Source: J095 sp964517605 (GTDB taxonomy: Bacteria; Chloroflexota; Anaerolineae; 4572-78; J111). Taken from it: DNA of 64,000 nucleotides. A program made the translations under genes and the position numbers. The notes beneath the pieces were generated by a model, which did not search any database, was not told the origin of the DNA, and worked only from the letters and a program-made list of their open reading frames with translations. Numbering within the stretch: position 1 is the stretch's first letter; each line of letters starts with the position of its first letter. Positions 52,253-60,323 of the stretch are shown here, in pieces. Location of the stretch: assembly GCA_964517605.1 (NCBI GenBank), contig CAZFCE010000010.1:112428-176427 (forward strand), read 5' to 3'.

Positions 52253-53533
52253 TTAGCGGCTCACTTTGAACATTTCATCGCGGGCCGGGCCAACCGAAAC
52301 ATAACTGATGGGCACATGCACCAGCTCTTCTACCCGTTTGAGATAATTTTGGGCGGCAGCCGGCAGTTGCGCCCAACTCCGCGCCTGGCCGGTGGAGTTT
52401 TTGGGCCAGCCGGGCCAGCTTTCGTACACCGGCTGCACGGTTTCGTACAGCGGGGTGTCCGGCACGTAATCAACGGCGCAGCCATCGGGCAGGCGGTAGC
52501 CGGTGCAGATTTTTAGCTCCGGCATGCCGTCGAGCACATCAAGCTTGGTAATGGCAATCTCGGAAAAGCCGTTGAGGTAGGCCACGTAATTCAGGGCAAC
52601 GGTATCAATCCAGCCGCAGCGACGAGGCCGCCCGGTGGTTGCGCCGTACTCATGGCCGCATTCGCGTAGCCATTGCGCTACATCATTATTGCCCTGGTCG
52701 GTAGGCACCGGGCCGTTGCCTACGGCGGTGGTGTAGGCTTTGACCACGCCGATAACCCGGTTGAGCGCCTGCGGCGGCAAGCCCGCGCCCACCGGGGCAA
52801 AGGTGGCGGTGGGGTTTGAGGAGGTAACATAGGGGTAGGTGCCCCAATCCAGGTCGCGCATGGCGGCCAGTTGGCCTTCTAATAAAAATGATTGGCCTTG
52901 CCGGTACGCCTCGCGGATAACCGGCAGCGGGTCAATGAGCCGGTGGCCCAGTTGTTCGCGCCACGCCCGCAACTGCTCAAACAGGGCGGCCATGTCAACC
53001 GGTGGCTGGTTAAAGTGGGTCAATTCGCGGTTGGCAAAGGCTACGGCTTTTTCCAGCCGGGTTTCCAGCCACGCCGGGTGCAGCAAATCGCCCAGCCGCA
53101 GGCCGCGCCGGGCCGATTTATCGCTGTAGGCCGGGCCGATGCCGCGTTTGGTGGTGCCAATGGCTTCGCTGCCGGACTGGTTTTCTTGCATGCTGTCGAG
53201 CGTGCGGTGATACGGCATCAGCATTTGGGCGCGAGTTGAAATTAACAGGTTATCGGTGCTAACGCCGGCGGCCTCAATTTGAGCCAGTTCTTCCAGCAGG
53301 GTGGCCGGGTTTACCACGCAACCGGTGCCGATTAAACATTTGGTGTTGGCAAAGAAAATGCCCGATGGCACCAGATGCAGTTTAAACTCGCCGTGTTCGT
53401 TAACCACGGTGTGGCCGGCGTTATCGCCGCCCTGAAACCGAATAACCCAGTCCACTTCTCCGGCCAGGGCATCTACCATTCTGCCTTTTCCCTCGTCGCC
53501 CCACTGAGCGCCGACAATTGCGGTTACCGCCAT
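52253..53533 (-). CDS. purA: Adenylosuccinate synthetase, divergent IMP-binding loop
   Basis: 426 residues from ATG 53533 (AAGGAG 8 nt upstream; the frame runs to 53731). It joins IMP and aspartate with GTP. VGAQWGDEGKGR (catalytic Asp, GTP loop) and DNAGHTVV (catalytic His) are intact, as are GIGPAYSDK and GTYPYVTSSNPTA. The motif that in E. coli is EGAQGTLLDIDHG reads EGQLAAMRDLDWG here (about 219-231), so the Gln that contacts IMP is Leu222; TTGRG is TTKRG. The change looks like a lineage variant, because the rest is well kept. It lies between hisE and the small membrane gene in the same run. Confidence 0.92.
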   Translation of the reverse strand: MAVTAIVGAQWGDEGKGRMVDALAGEVDWVIRFQGGDNAGHTVVNEHGEFKLHLVPSGIFFANTKCLIGTGCVVNPATLLEELAQIEAAGVSTDNLLISTRAQMLMPYHRTLDSMQENQSGSEAIGTTKRGIGPAYSDKSARRGLRLGDLLHPAWLETRLEKAVAFANRELTHFNQPPVDMAALFEQLRAWREQLGHRLIDPLPVIREAYRQGQSFLLEGQLAAMRDLDWGTYPYVTSSNPTATFAPVGAGLPPQALNRVIGVVKAYTTAVGNGPVPTDQGNNDVAQWLRECGHEYGATTGRPRRCGWIDTVALNYVAYLNGFSEIAITKLDVLDGMPELKICTGYRLPDGCAVDYVPDTPLYETVQPVYESWPGWPKNSTGQARSWAQLPAAAQNYLKRVEELVHVPISYVSVGPARDEMFKVSR

Positions 53534-53549
53534 TCCAAAATCTCCTTGT

Positions 53550-53774
53550 TTAGTTTTGTAAATCCGCCTCGTTTTTGGGTGACGGCTGGGCGGCGCGGGC
53601 GAGTAACTGCTGGATTTCATCGCGTTTTTGGCGCAACAAAAGCTGGTCCTCGCGCTGCCACTGCCGGCGCAGGCGCATCCCTTCGAGCACGTAGTTGAGG
53701 GCGAGCGTGGCCAGGCTGCTAAAAGCGCCAATCAGCCCGCCGGTTAAAATCAAAATAACATCCCGGTCAACCAT
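53550..53774 (-). CDS. Small membrane protein with coiled coil, unknown
   Basis: 74 residues. One hydrophobic helix (about 6-28, ILILTGGLIGAFSSLATLALNYV) and then a charged helix (MRLRRQWQREDQLLLRQKRDEIQ-type pattern, about 32-60) that would form a coiled coil in the cytoplasm. It sits exactly between the pncA stop and purA start (1 and 16 bp), so translation of it as part of the operon is likely. I do not recognise the family. It may be a lineage-specific membrane tether or scaffold. Confidence 0.6.
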   Translation of the reverse strand: MVDRDVILILTGGLIGAFSSLATLALNYVLEGMRLRRQWQREDQLLLRQKRDEIQQLLARAAQPSPKNEADLQN

Positions 53775-53775
53775 T

Positions 53776-54348
53776 TTATTCTACAGTAATGCCCAACTGG
53801 CGCATTTCGGCCACGGCCTGATCGCCATCGGTGGGGTTAACGTTAACGGCCCGCGTTCCGGCCAGCAGCACGGTGGTGGCAAAGCCCAGGCGATGGGCGT
53901 CAATGGCGGTGGATTTTACGCAGTAATCCAGCGCCAGCCCCACCACGGCAACTTCGGTAACGTGGTGCGCTTTTAGATACGCGGCCAGCGTTGGCGTGTT
54001 TGCGTCCGGCTCAATGTGGCCGCCAAACCCGGAGTAGCTATCGCTGGCGGCGAGAAAGGCTTTGTAAAAAGTAGGGCCGATGACATTTAAATTGGGGTGC
54101 AACTGCCAGCCTTCGGTGTTTTGCACGCAATGGTCGGGCCAAATGCCGGCGGGATGGTTGGATTTAAACGAGTGATGGTTAGCGGGGTGGTGGTCTTTGG
54201 TGTACACCACCACGTGGCCCCGGCCCAGGTAATCGTCAATCAGGGCGTTGATGGGTTCAATCACCTCATCGCCATAGGGCACCGCCAGCGCCCCGCCGGG
54301 GCAAAAATCATTTTGCACATCTACCACAATCAGCGCTTTTTTGGCCAT
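53776..54348 (-). CDS. pncA: Nicotinamidase (isochorismatase superfamily)
   Basis: 190 residues. It hydrolyses nicotinamide to nicotinate for NAD salvage. The triad Asp10 (VVDVQNDFCPGGAL), Lys96 and Cys143 (ALDYCVKSTAID) is complete, and Asp52, His54 and His58 of KDHHPANHHSF form the metal site. GGAGG lies 8 nt before ATG 54348, inside the end of hisI. NAD is the cofactor of HisD, but a functional link is only a guess. Confidence 0.93.
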   Translation of the reverse strand: MAKKALIVVDVQNDFCPGGALAVPYGDEVIEPINALIDDYLGRGHVVVYTKDHHPANHHSFKSNHPAGIWPDHCVQNTEGWQLHPNLNVIGPTFYKAFLAASDSYSGFGGHIEPDANTPTLAAYLKAHHVTEVAVVGLALDYCVKSTAIDAHRLGFATTVLLAGTRAVNVNPTDGDQAVAEMRQLGITVE

Positions 54349-54350
54349 TA

Positions 54351-54683
54351 TTAATCCTCCAGTTTTCTAAAAAAGCAGCTTGTCTGGCCGGTGTGGCAGG
54401 CCGGCCCGGCGGCGTCAACCTGAATGAGCAGGGTGTCGCCGTCGCAATCATAAAAAATTTGGCGCACGGTTTGGATGTTGCCGCTGGTGCCGCCTTTGTG
54501 CCAGAGTTCTTGCCGGCTGCGGCTCCAAAACCAGGTTTGGCCGGTTTGTTGCATAAGTTGCAGGCTGTCGGCGTTAACCCAGGCCAGCATAAGCACCTGG
54601 CCGCTGGCGGCATCTTGCACAATGGCCGGGATTAGCCCGGCTTCGTTGAATTTTAGGTGATGAATGGCGGCGGTGGCGGTCAT
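54351..54683 (-). CDS. hisI: Phosphoribosyl-AMP cyclohydrolase
   Basis: 110 residues, cyclohydrolase only, not fused to HisE. It opens the adenine ring of phosphoribosyl-AMP. WSRSRQELWHKGGTSGN, the zinc/magnesium site DCDGDTLL and GPACHTGQTSCF are all present. ATGA overlap with hisF (54680-54683). Confidence 0.95.
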   Translation of the reverse strand: MTATAAIHHLKFNEAGLIPAIVQDAASGQVLMLAWVNADSLQLMQQTGQTWFWSRSRQELWHKGGTSGNIQTVRQIFYDCDGDTLLIQVDAAGPACHTGQTSCFFRKLED

Positions 54684-55456
54684 TTTGTTTCTTTTTTGTG
54701 GCGCACGGTAACGCCTTGCGCTTCCAGATAATTTTTTACGGACTGAATGGAAATCTCTTTAAAATGGAAGAGGCTGGCGGCCAGCACGGCGCTGGCGTTG
54801 GCTTGCTGGATAACCTGGGCAAAGTGTTCCAGCGCGCCCGCCCCGCCCGATGCAATCACCGGGATGTTAACCACCCCGGTAATGGCTTGGGTCAGGGCCA
54901 GGTCAAACCCGGCTTTGGTGCCGTCGGCGTCCATGCTGGTGAGCAAAATTTCGCCCGCGCCGCGTTCCTGGCACTCTTTGGCCCACTGCACCGCATCCAG
55001 GCCGGTGCGCTGGCGACCACCGTGAGTGGTGGTTTCCCAGCCATCGCCGGTAAGGCGGCGGCGGGCATCAATGGCCACCACAATGGCGTTGCTGCCAAAG
55101 GCGGTGGCCCCTTCGGTGATGAGGTTGGGCTGGCGCACGGCGGCGGTGTTAAGGCTCACTTTATCGGCCCCGGTGGAGATGATGGCGTGCATATCGGCCA
55201 GGCTGCCAATGCCGCCGCCCACGGTAAACGGAATGAACACGCTTTCGGCCACGCGCCGGGCAATATCCAGCATCAGGCCGCGCCCTTCGTGCGAGGCGGT
55301 AATATCCAGAAAAACCAGTTCGTCCGCGCCTTCGCGGTCATAAATTTGGGCCTGCTCCACGGGGTCGCCGGCATCGCGCAGGTTTACAAAATTGATGCCT
55401 TTGACCGTGCGCCCATCTTTAACATCGAGGCACGGGATAACGCGTTTGGCTAACAT
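54680..55456 (-). CDS. hisF: Imidazole glycerol phosphate synthase, cyclase subunit
   Basis: 258 residues from ATG 55456 (GGAG 6 nt upstream; the frame runs to 55537). A beta/alpha barrel that makes imidazole glycerol phosphate and AICAR with ammonia from HisH. The catalytic Asp residues lie in CLDVKDGR and AIDARR; phosphate loops VGGGI and IASGGAG are intact. It starts 32 bp after the TrpF-like gene. Confidence 0.96.
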   Translation of the reverse strand: MLAKRVIPCLDVKDGRTVKGINFVNLRDAGDPVEQAQIYDREGADELVFLDITASHEGRGLMLDIARRVAESVFIPFTVGGGIGSLADMHAIISTGADKVSLNTAAVRQPNLITEGATAFGSNAIVVAIDARRRLTGDGWETTTHGGRQRTGLDAVQWAKECQERGAGEILLTSMDADGTKAGFDLALTQAITGVVNIPVIASGGAGALEHFAQVIQQANASAVLAASLFHFKEISIQSVKNYLEAQGVTVRHKKETK

Positions 55457-55488
55457 TGATGGCTCCGTTTGTGCAAAATGCAATGGCG

Positions 55489-56163
55489 CTATTGGCCGTT
55501 TTTTACCTGCCGGACAAAGGCGGCTACTTTGGCCCAATCCTTGGCTACCGGGTCGCCGGGTAAGTTGGTGCCGGTGTTGCTGTCTACGCCCCAGGGCTGC
55601 ACCGCCACCATGGCCTGCGCCACGTTAGCGGGCACCAGCCCGCCGGCTAAAATCACTTTGGCGGTGTGGCCTACTTGCTCAACAATTTGCCGGCTAATGT
55701 TCCAATCGTGGATAACGCCGGTAGCGCCCACGCCGGGCATGCCGGTGACTTTGGTATCGAGTAGCAAAATATCCGAGACGGCGGCAAAGCGCAGCGCGTC
55801 GGCAATGCTGTCCGGGCCGCCCACATGCACGGCTTTCATCAACTGAATGTGAGCGGGGAGCGCCTGCCGGAGTTGCTGCATGGCGGGCACGCCAACGGCC
55901 TCGGTATCGCTGGAAATGTGGATAATATCGGGCTGCACCGCCGCCGCCATCCGCGCAATTTCGGCCACATCGGTGCTCATGGTCAACGCCGATGCCGTGG
56001 CCCGCCCGCGTAGCGCCTCAACAATGGCGCGGGCCTGCGCAAAGGTTAATTCGCCGTAAACTTCGCCGTAATCGCCGGCTACAAAGCCCACCTGGTCAAC
56101 GCCCAGATCGGCCATTTTTAACGCATTGGCCACCGAAGTGGCGGCATAAATTTGAACAATCAT
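55489..56163 (-). CDS. TrpF-like (phosphoribosylanthranilate isomerase family) protein lacking the catalytic cysteine
   Basis: 224 residues with the TrpF barrel throughout: ALKMADLGVDQVGFVAGDYG, QLMKAVHVGG, LLLDTKVTGMPGVGATGVIHDW and VILAGGLVPANV. Normal TrpF begins with KICGIT, whose Cys is the general base; here the strand is VQIYAATS, with Tyr6 at the Cys position. The Asp of LLLDT, the general acid, is present. The first strand copies that of the adjacent HisA (MQIYAAID), and at the DNA level the two match at 16 of 18 bases. Located between hisA and hisF with an ATGA overlap to hisA, and with no trp gene near. It may catalyse another sugar-phosphate reaction or have a non-catalytic role. 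Confidence 0.8.
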   Translation of the reverse strand: MIVQIYAATSVANALKMADLGVDQVGFVAGDYGEVYGELTFAQARAIVEALRGRATASALTMSTDVAEIARMAAAVQPDIIHISSDTEAVGVPAMQQLRQALPAHIQLMKAVHVGGPDSIADALRFAAVSDILLLDTKVTGMPGVGATGVIHDWNISRQIVEQVGHTAKVILAGGLVPANVAQAMVAVQPWGVDSNTGTNLPGDPVAKDWAKVAAFVRQVKNGQ

Positions 56164-56921
56164 CCGTGGGCCACCTGCATTGCTTCGCTTAAATCAACCC
56201 AGCCGGTGTAGAGCGCCTGGCCGATAATCAAGCCTTCCAGTCCGCCGGCTTCGTTGGCTTTTACCGCTTTCACGTCGTCCAGGCCGGCCACGCCGCCGGA
56301 GACAATCACTTTAAACCGCTGGGCCGGGTTGGGCGCGGCGCTGCCGGCCTGAGCCAGCGCCACGGCAGCTTCTAAGTTAACGCCTTGCAGCATGCCATCG
56401 CGGGCAATATCGGTGTAGATAACGTGTTTTAGCCCGGCGGTTTGGATAGTTTTTACCAAATCAAGGGCGCTGGTGCCGGCCAGTTGCCGCCAGCCGTGGG
56501 TGGCTACCTGCCCGTTGCGCACGTCCAGCCCCAGCGCAATCTGCTCCGGGCCAAACTCGCCCAAAATGTCGAGCATCTGGCGGGGGCGGTCGGCGGCCAT
56601 TGAGCCGATCACTACCCGGCTCACGCCCAAATCGAGCGCCCGTTTTACGTCGTCGGGGCTGCGCAGGCCGCCGCCAAACTCCACCGGCACGCTCACCCGA
56701 TCCAGAATGGCTTGCAGGGCGTTGATGTTTTTGGCCGCTTTGTCCGGGTCGCCAAAAGCGCCGTCTAAATTAACCACGTGCAGCCAATCCGTGCCGATGG
56801 TTTCCCAGGTTTCGGCCATGGCCGCCGGGTCTTCGCCGTAAATGGTTTCGGCGGCGGGATCGCCCTGTTTAAGGCGCACGCATTTTCCGTTTTTCAAATC
56901 AATGGCGGCATAAATCTGCAC
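56160..56921 (-). CDS. hisA: ProFAR isomerase
   Basis: 253 residues, beta/alpha barrel. An Amadori isomerase of the histidine path. Catalytic Asp8 in YAAIDLKNGKCVRL and the second Asp in YTDIARDGMLQG are present, with phosphate loops EFGGGLRS and VSGGVAG. The start is GTG 56921 behind AGGGAGA, 17 bp after hisH. Its 3' end overlaps the TrpF-like gene. Confidence 0.96.
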   Translation of the reverse strand: MQIYAAIDLKNGKCVRLKQGDPAAETIYGEDPAAMAETWETIGTDWLHVVNLDGAFGDPDKAAKNINALQAILDRVSVPVEFGGGLRSPDDVKRALDLGVSRVVIGSMAADRPRQMLDILGEFGPEQIALGLDVRNGQVATHGWRQLAGTSALDLVKTIQTAGLKHVIYTDIARDGMLQGVNLEAAVALAQAGSAAPNPAQRFKVIVSGGVAGLDDVKAVKANEAGGLEGLIIGQALYTGWVDLSEAMQVAHG

Positions 56922-56938
56922 GGTTTTTCTCCCTGGAG

Positions 56939-57556
56939 TTAGCTGTTGGCAAACTCAACAAAATTTTTAAGGATTTGCAGGCCAACCTGCTGGCTTTTTT
57001 CGGGGTGAAATTGAATGGCGCACACGTTGTCGCGGGCCACCGCCGAGGCGTAATCCAGCCCGTAATCGGTGGTGGCAATGATGTGCGCCGGGTTTTGGGG
57101 CCGGGCGTAGTACGAATGGGCAAAGTAGGCAAAATCGCCGGGGTCAATGTGGCGCAGCAGCGGGTGCGGGCGCGTTGGGTGAATTTGATTCCAGCCCATG
57201 TGCGGCACCGGCAGTTGTGAGGTTGGAAAGCGCACTACCTGGCCGGGAAAAATGCCCAAGCCCTGGTGCCGGCCCATTTCTTCGCTGGATTCAAACATAA
57301 TTTGCAGCCCCACGCAGATGCCAAACAGCGGCTTGCCGGCTTGCAGCGCCGCCAGCACCGGCTGATCCAGCCCGCGCTGGCGCAGGTTGTTAATGGCGTC
57401 GCCAAACGCGCCCACGCCGGGCAGCACCACCGCGCCGGCATCCTTAACCGCCTGCACCGAATCGGTGATGTCGGCCTGGGCACCCGTGGCCTGAAAAGCC
57501 TTTTGCACGTTTCTAAAATTGCCTACGCCGTAATCAACAATAACAATTTTAACCAT
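56939..57556 (-). CDS. hisH: Imidazole glycerol phosphate synthase, glutaminase subunit
   Basis: 205 residues from ATG 57556 (a TTG four codons upstream is also in frame; the ATG gives the normal MVKIVIVDYGVGN start). Class I glutaminase with nucleophile Cys in GICVGLQIMFE, and His/Glu in QFHPEKSQ. It supplies ammonia to HisF. The distance to hisB is 40 bp. Confidence 0.95.
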   Translation of the reverse strand: MVKIVIVDYGVGNFRNVQKAFQATGAQADITDSVQAVKDAGAVVLPGVGAFGDAINNLRQRGLDQPVLAALQAGKPLFGICVGLQIMFESSEEMGRHQGLGIFPGQVVRFPTSQLPVPHMGWNQIHPTRPHPLLRHIDPGDFAYFAHSYYARPQNPAHIIATTDYGLDYASAVARDNVCAIQFHPEKSQQVGLQILKNFVEFANS

Positions 57557-57596
57557 GTGAGTTCTCAATTTTCAGGCGATTGTAAATTTTGTTCCG

Positions 57597-58196
57597 TTAA
57601 ACGGTTAACGTGCCTTTAGTGCTGGGCACCTGCCCGGCCAGGCGTTCATCGTGGCGCACGGCCATATCCAGCGCGCGGGCCAGAGCTTTGAACAGGGCTT
57701 CGGCTTTGTGGTGGTCGTCGGCGCCGGCCAACAGGCGGGCGTGCAAATTCAGCTTGCCTTCGTGCGCCAGGCTTTCAAAGAAATGGGGAATAAGCGTGGT
57801 GGTGACTTGCCCAATCCGGTCGGTGCGAAACTCACCATCGAATACAAAATAACCGCGCCCGCCAAAATCAACCGCCACCAGCGCCAGCGCCTCATCCATA
57901 GGCACAATGGCGTGGCCCATGCGGGTAATGCCGGTGCGGTTGCCCAGCGCCTCGGCGATGGCCCGGCCCAGCACAATGCCCACATCCTCCACGGTGTGGT
58001 GTTCGTCAATGTGCAAATCGCCGCTGGCGCGCACGGTTAAATCAAACCGGGCGTGACGGGCCAGCGCGTGCAGCATGTGGTCTAAAAAGCCCACGCCGGT
58101 TTGCACGCTGGCCTGGCCGGTGCCATCAAGGTTGAGGGTGATTTCAATATCGGTTTCGCCGGTTTTGCGGCTGACGGTTGCGGTTCTATTTGCCAA
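57597..58196 (-). CDS. hisB: Imidazoleglycerol-phosphate dehydratase
   Basis: 199 residues, dehydratase only, without the N-terminal phosphatase of enterobacterial HisB. Manganese-site motifs HIDEHHTVEDVG and DDHHKAEALFKALARAL, and VGFLDHMLHALARHA near 36. The start is TTG 58196, with AAGGAG 7 nt upstream; the gene overlaps the HAD-like gene by 11 bp. Confidence 0.95.
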   Translation of the reverse strand: MANRTATVSRKTGETDIEITLNLDGTGQASVQTGVGFLDHMLHALARHARFDLTVRASGDLHIDEHHTVEDVGIVLGRAIAEALGNRTGITRMGHAIVPMDEALALVAVDFGGRGYFVFDGEFRTDRIGQVTTTLIPHFFESLAHEGKLNLHARLLAGADDHHKAEALFKALARALDMAVRHDERLAGQVPSTKGTLTV

Positions 58197-59217
58197 GGAT
58201 TAGCTCCTTTAAGTGGTTGGGATGGCCCAAAATTACGTTGGCTTTGTGTTCTTCAAACGCGGCGCGCTGCGCGTTTTTGTCGGGCGCGTCAACCAAACAG
58301 CCAATGGCGGTAAACGGCACCGTTTTGTTGGCGCTTTTGGCCGCCTGAAGATCGCCCACGTTAGCGCCCACGTAGGCGCTGTGGGCCGGCGTGGGTTGCA
58401 GCGTGCGGGCCGCTTCCAGCAGCGACCACGGGCTGGGTACAGGCTGGGCGTTGGCCGCCCGGATTTCGTCGAGCGTGATGACGCTTTGAAAGTAGGCTTC
58501 GATGTTTCTGGCTTTAAGCGACCGCTCCACTTCGTTCCGGGGCCGGTCCGAAACCACGCCCAGCGCCACTTTTTGGCCCAGCGTCTCTAGCACTTTGGTT
58601 TCAATCACCAGCGATTCGTGTTCGGCGTAGCCGGTGCTTTGGATGATGATGGCCGGTTCGCCGTAGCCGCGCTCAAACAGTTCTGCGCCCAAGTACAACT
58701 CCTGAAAGATGCGCCCCAAAATATTGGCTTTGACAATTTTGCCGCTGGACACCAACATGTGCCGGTTTTCGGTGGGCAGCGCCCGGTGCGCCCCGTCCAG
58801 CCCGCCGCCGTGCGCCGCGATGTTCTGCGCCAGTTGGGCAATGTCTTTTTGCGCGCGCAGGTCGTCTATGGTGATGCGCAGGTTGCCGCCGGCAAATTGC
58901 AGGTAAGCCATCAGCGCCGGAACATGAAATTTAGAAGGAAATGTGGGCGCCGGCACCGGTGGCAGCAATTCCACAAAGTACATGGTAAAGGCTTTGGCCA
59001 AATCCCAGTAGTTGGTAAACTGGCCGGTTTTTTGCAGCAGCAGCACTTCAGCGGCGGTGATGAGTGGTTCGGGTGATGGTTTTAGCCCCAGGGCGCGCTC
59101 CAGATAAAGTTGCACGGCCACGCGCACCACTTCCCGGTACGAATATTTTACATCAATCAGAACATCGTAGCAGGCAAAAATCAGCGCGTCAATATTCAGC
59201 CGGGGGCGGTAGTTCAT
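58186..59217 (-). CDS. HAD-superfamily protein with degenerate active site
   Basis: 343 residues. The C-terminal half and the N-terminus follow subfamily IA (TIGR01548-like): LNIDALIFACYDVLIDVKYS, VALGVVSDRPRNEVERSL, PSPWSLLEAARTL, SAYVGANVGDLQAAKSA. In active members motif I is FDxDGV; here the nucleophile is Ala15 and the acid/base Asp is Tyr17. The motif III Lys before PxP is Gln, and the motif IV region reads GANVGD where GDTVDD is usual. The frame is clean and full length, so it is not simple decay. ATGA overlap with hisC and 11-bp overlap with hisB place it firmly in the operon. It might be a structural or regulatory pseudoenzyme; it should not hydrolyse histidinol phosphate by the usual mechanism. 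Confidence 0.8.
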   Translation of the reverse strand: MNYRPRLNIDALIFACYDVLIDVKYSYREVVRVAVQLYLERALGLKPSPEPLITAAEVLLLQKTGQFTNYWDLAKAFTMYFVELLPPVPAPTFPSKFHVPALMAYLQFAGGNLRITIDDLRAQKDIAQLAQNIAAHGGGLDGAHRALPTENRHMLVSSGKIVKANILGRIFQELYLGAELFERGYGEPAIIIQSTGYAEHESLVIETKVLETLGQKVALGVVSDRPRNEVERSLKARNIEAYFQSVITLDEIRAANAQPVPSPWSLLEAARTLQPTPAHSAYVGANVGDLQAAKSANKTVPFTAIGCLVDAPDKNAQRAAFEEHKANVILGHPNHLKELILGK

Positions 59218-60323
59218 ATCAATTTTAACCCTTGCTCCAGCCGGGCCATTTGTTCCGGGGTGCCAAGGCTAATGCGGATGCAATCGGTGAGGTTGGCCGA
59301 GTTGTAATAGCGCACCAAAATGCCTTGCGCGGCCAGCTTGTTTTTTACTTCAACTGCCGGGCGACCGATAACCCGGCACAACACAAAGTTGGAATGGCTG
59401 GGGTAAGGGCTGAGCCAGTTGAATTGTTTGAGCGTTTTGTACAGCAGGCCGCGCTGTTCCACCAGTTTGGCCACCGAGTCCAGCAGCCGGGCGCGGTCGG
59501 CCAGCGAGGCCAGGGCGGCAATCTGCCCGGCCACGTTAACGTTGTACGGTTGCTTAATTTTCCACAGGTGCTCAATAAGGTTTAGCGGGAACGCGCCGTA
59601 GCCCACGCGCAGCCCGGCCAGCCCGGCCCATTTGCTAAAGGTGCGCAGCACAATCAGGTTGGGGTGGCGCAACACCCAGTCAATGCGGCTGTGACCGCTA
59701 AATTCAACGTAGGCTTCATCTAAAATTACCACCGCGGGCAGCGCCAGCAGCCGGCGCAGGTCGTCATCGCCCAGCAGCGAGCCATCGGGGTTGTTGGGCG
59801 AGGTGGCGATAATGATTTTGGGGGCGGCGTCGCCGTCAGTATTGGCAAAGTGGGCTTCAACGGCCTCAACGGGAATGGAAAAATCGGGCCGCCGCCACAC
59901 GTTAATAACCTGCGCGGCGTTAATGGCGGCATCAAATTTGTACATGCCAAAGGTGGGCGGCAGGTCGATGATTTTATCGCCGGGTTCAATAAACAGGCGC
60001 AGCGTCAGGTCAATCAGTTCATCCGCGCCGTGGCCCACCAGCAGGTATTCGGCGGGGATGCCGGTGTAATCGGCCAGCGCGGCGCGCAGGTCGCGGCTTT
60101 CGGGGTCGGGGTAAATGTGCAGGTAGGGGGCGGCGGCCAGGTGTTGGGCCACCAGCGGCGACGGGCCGTAGGGGTTTTCGTTGGCATCGAGTTTGATAAT
60201 TTCGGCCGGTTGCCGCCCTAATTGCTGGGATAAAACTTCAAAGGGCAAAATGGGGGTGTAGGGTTCTAACTGAACAACGTTGTTACGGATGAATACGGCG
60301 GGGTTAAAGGGTTGGGTCGTCAA
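59214..60323 (-). CDS. hisC: Histidinol-phosphate aminotransferase
   Basis: 369 residues, class II aminotransferase. LDANENPYGPS near 45, PNNPDG near 175, ILDEAYVEF near 197 and the PLP lysine in RTFSKWAGLAGLRVGY near 228, then the carboxylate Arg region RISLGTPEQM. The start is TTG 60323 in a TTGA overlap with the truncated GNAT gene; AAAGG is about 10 nt upstream. No other start gives the complete N-terminus. Confidence 0.95.
   Translation of the reverse strand: MTTQPFNPAVFIRNNVVQLEPYTPILPFEVLSQQLGRQPAEIIKLDANENPYGPSPLVAQHLAAAPYLHIYPDPESRDLRAALADYTGIPAEYLLVGHGADELIDLTLRLFIEPGDKIIDLPPTFGMYKFDAAINAAQVINVWRRPDFSIPVEAVEAHFANTDGDAAPKIIIATSPNNPDGSLLGDDDLRRLLALPAVVILDEAYVEFSGHSRIDWVLRHPNLIVLRTFSKWAGLAGLRVGYGAFPLNLIEHLWKIKQPYNVNVAGQIAALASLADRARLLDSVAKLVEQRGLLYKTLKQFNWLSPYPSHSNFVLCRVIGRPAVEVKNKLAAQGILVRYYNSANLTDCIRISLGTPEQMARLEQGLKLI

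Noticed and set aside
54698..55453. 251-codon plus-strand frame
   Set aside because: Antisense to hisF; no domain pattern.
58186..59217. Histidinol-phosphate phosphatase
   Set aside because: Both catalytic Asp residues of motif I are missing, so position in the his operon alone is not enough.
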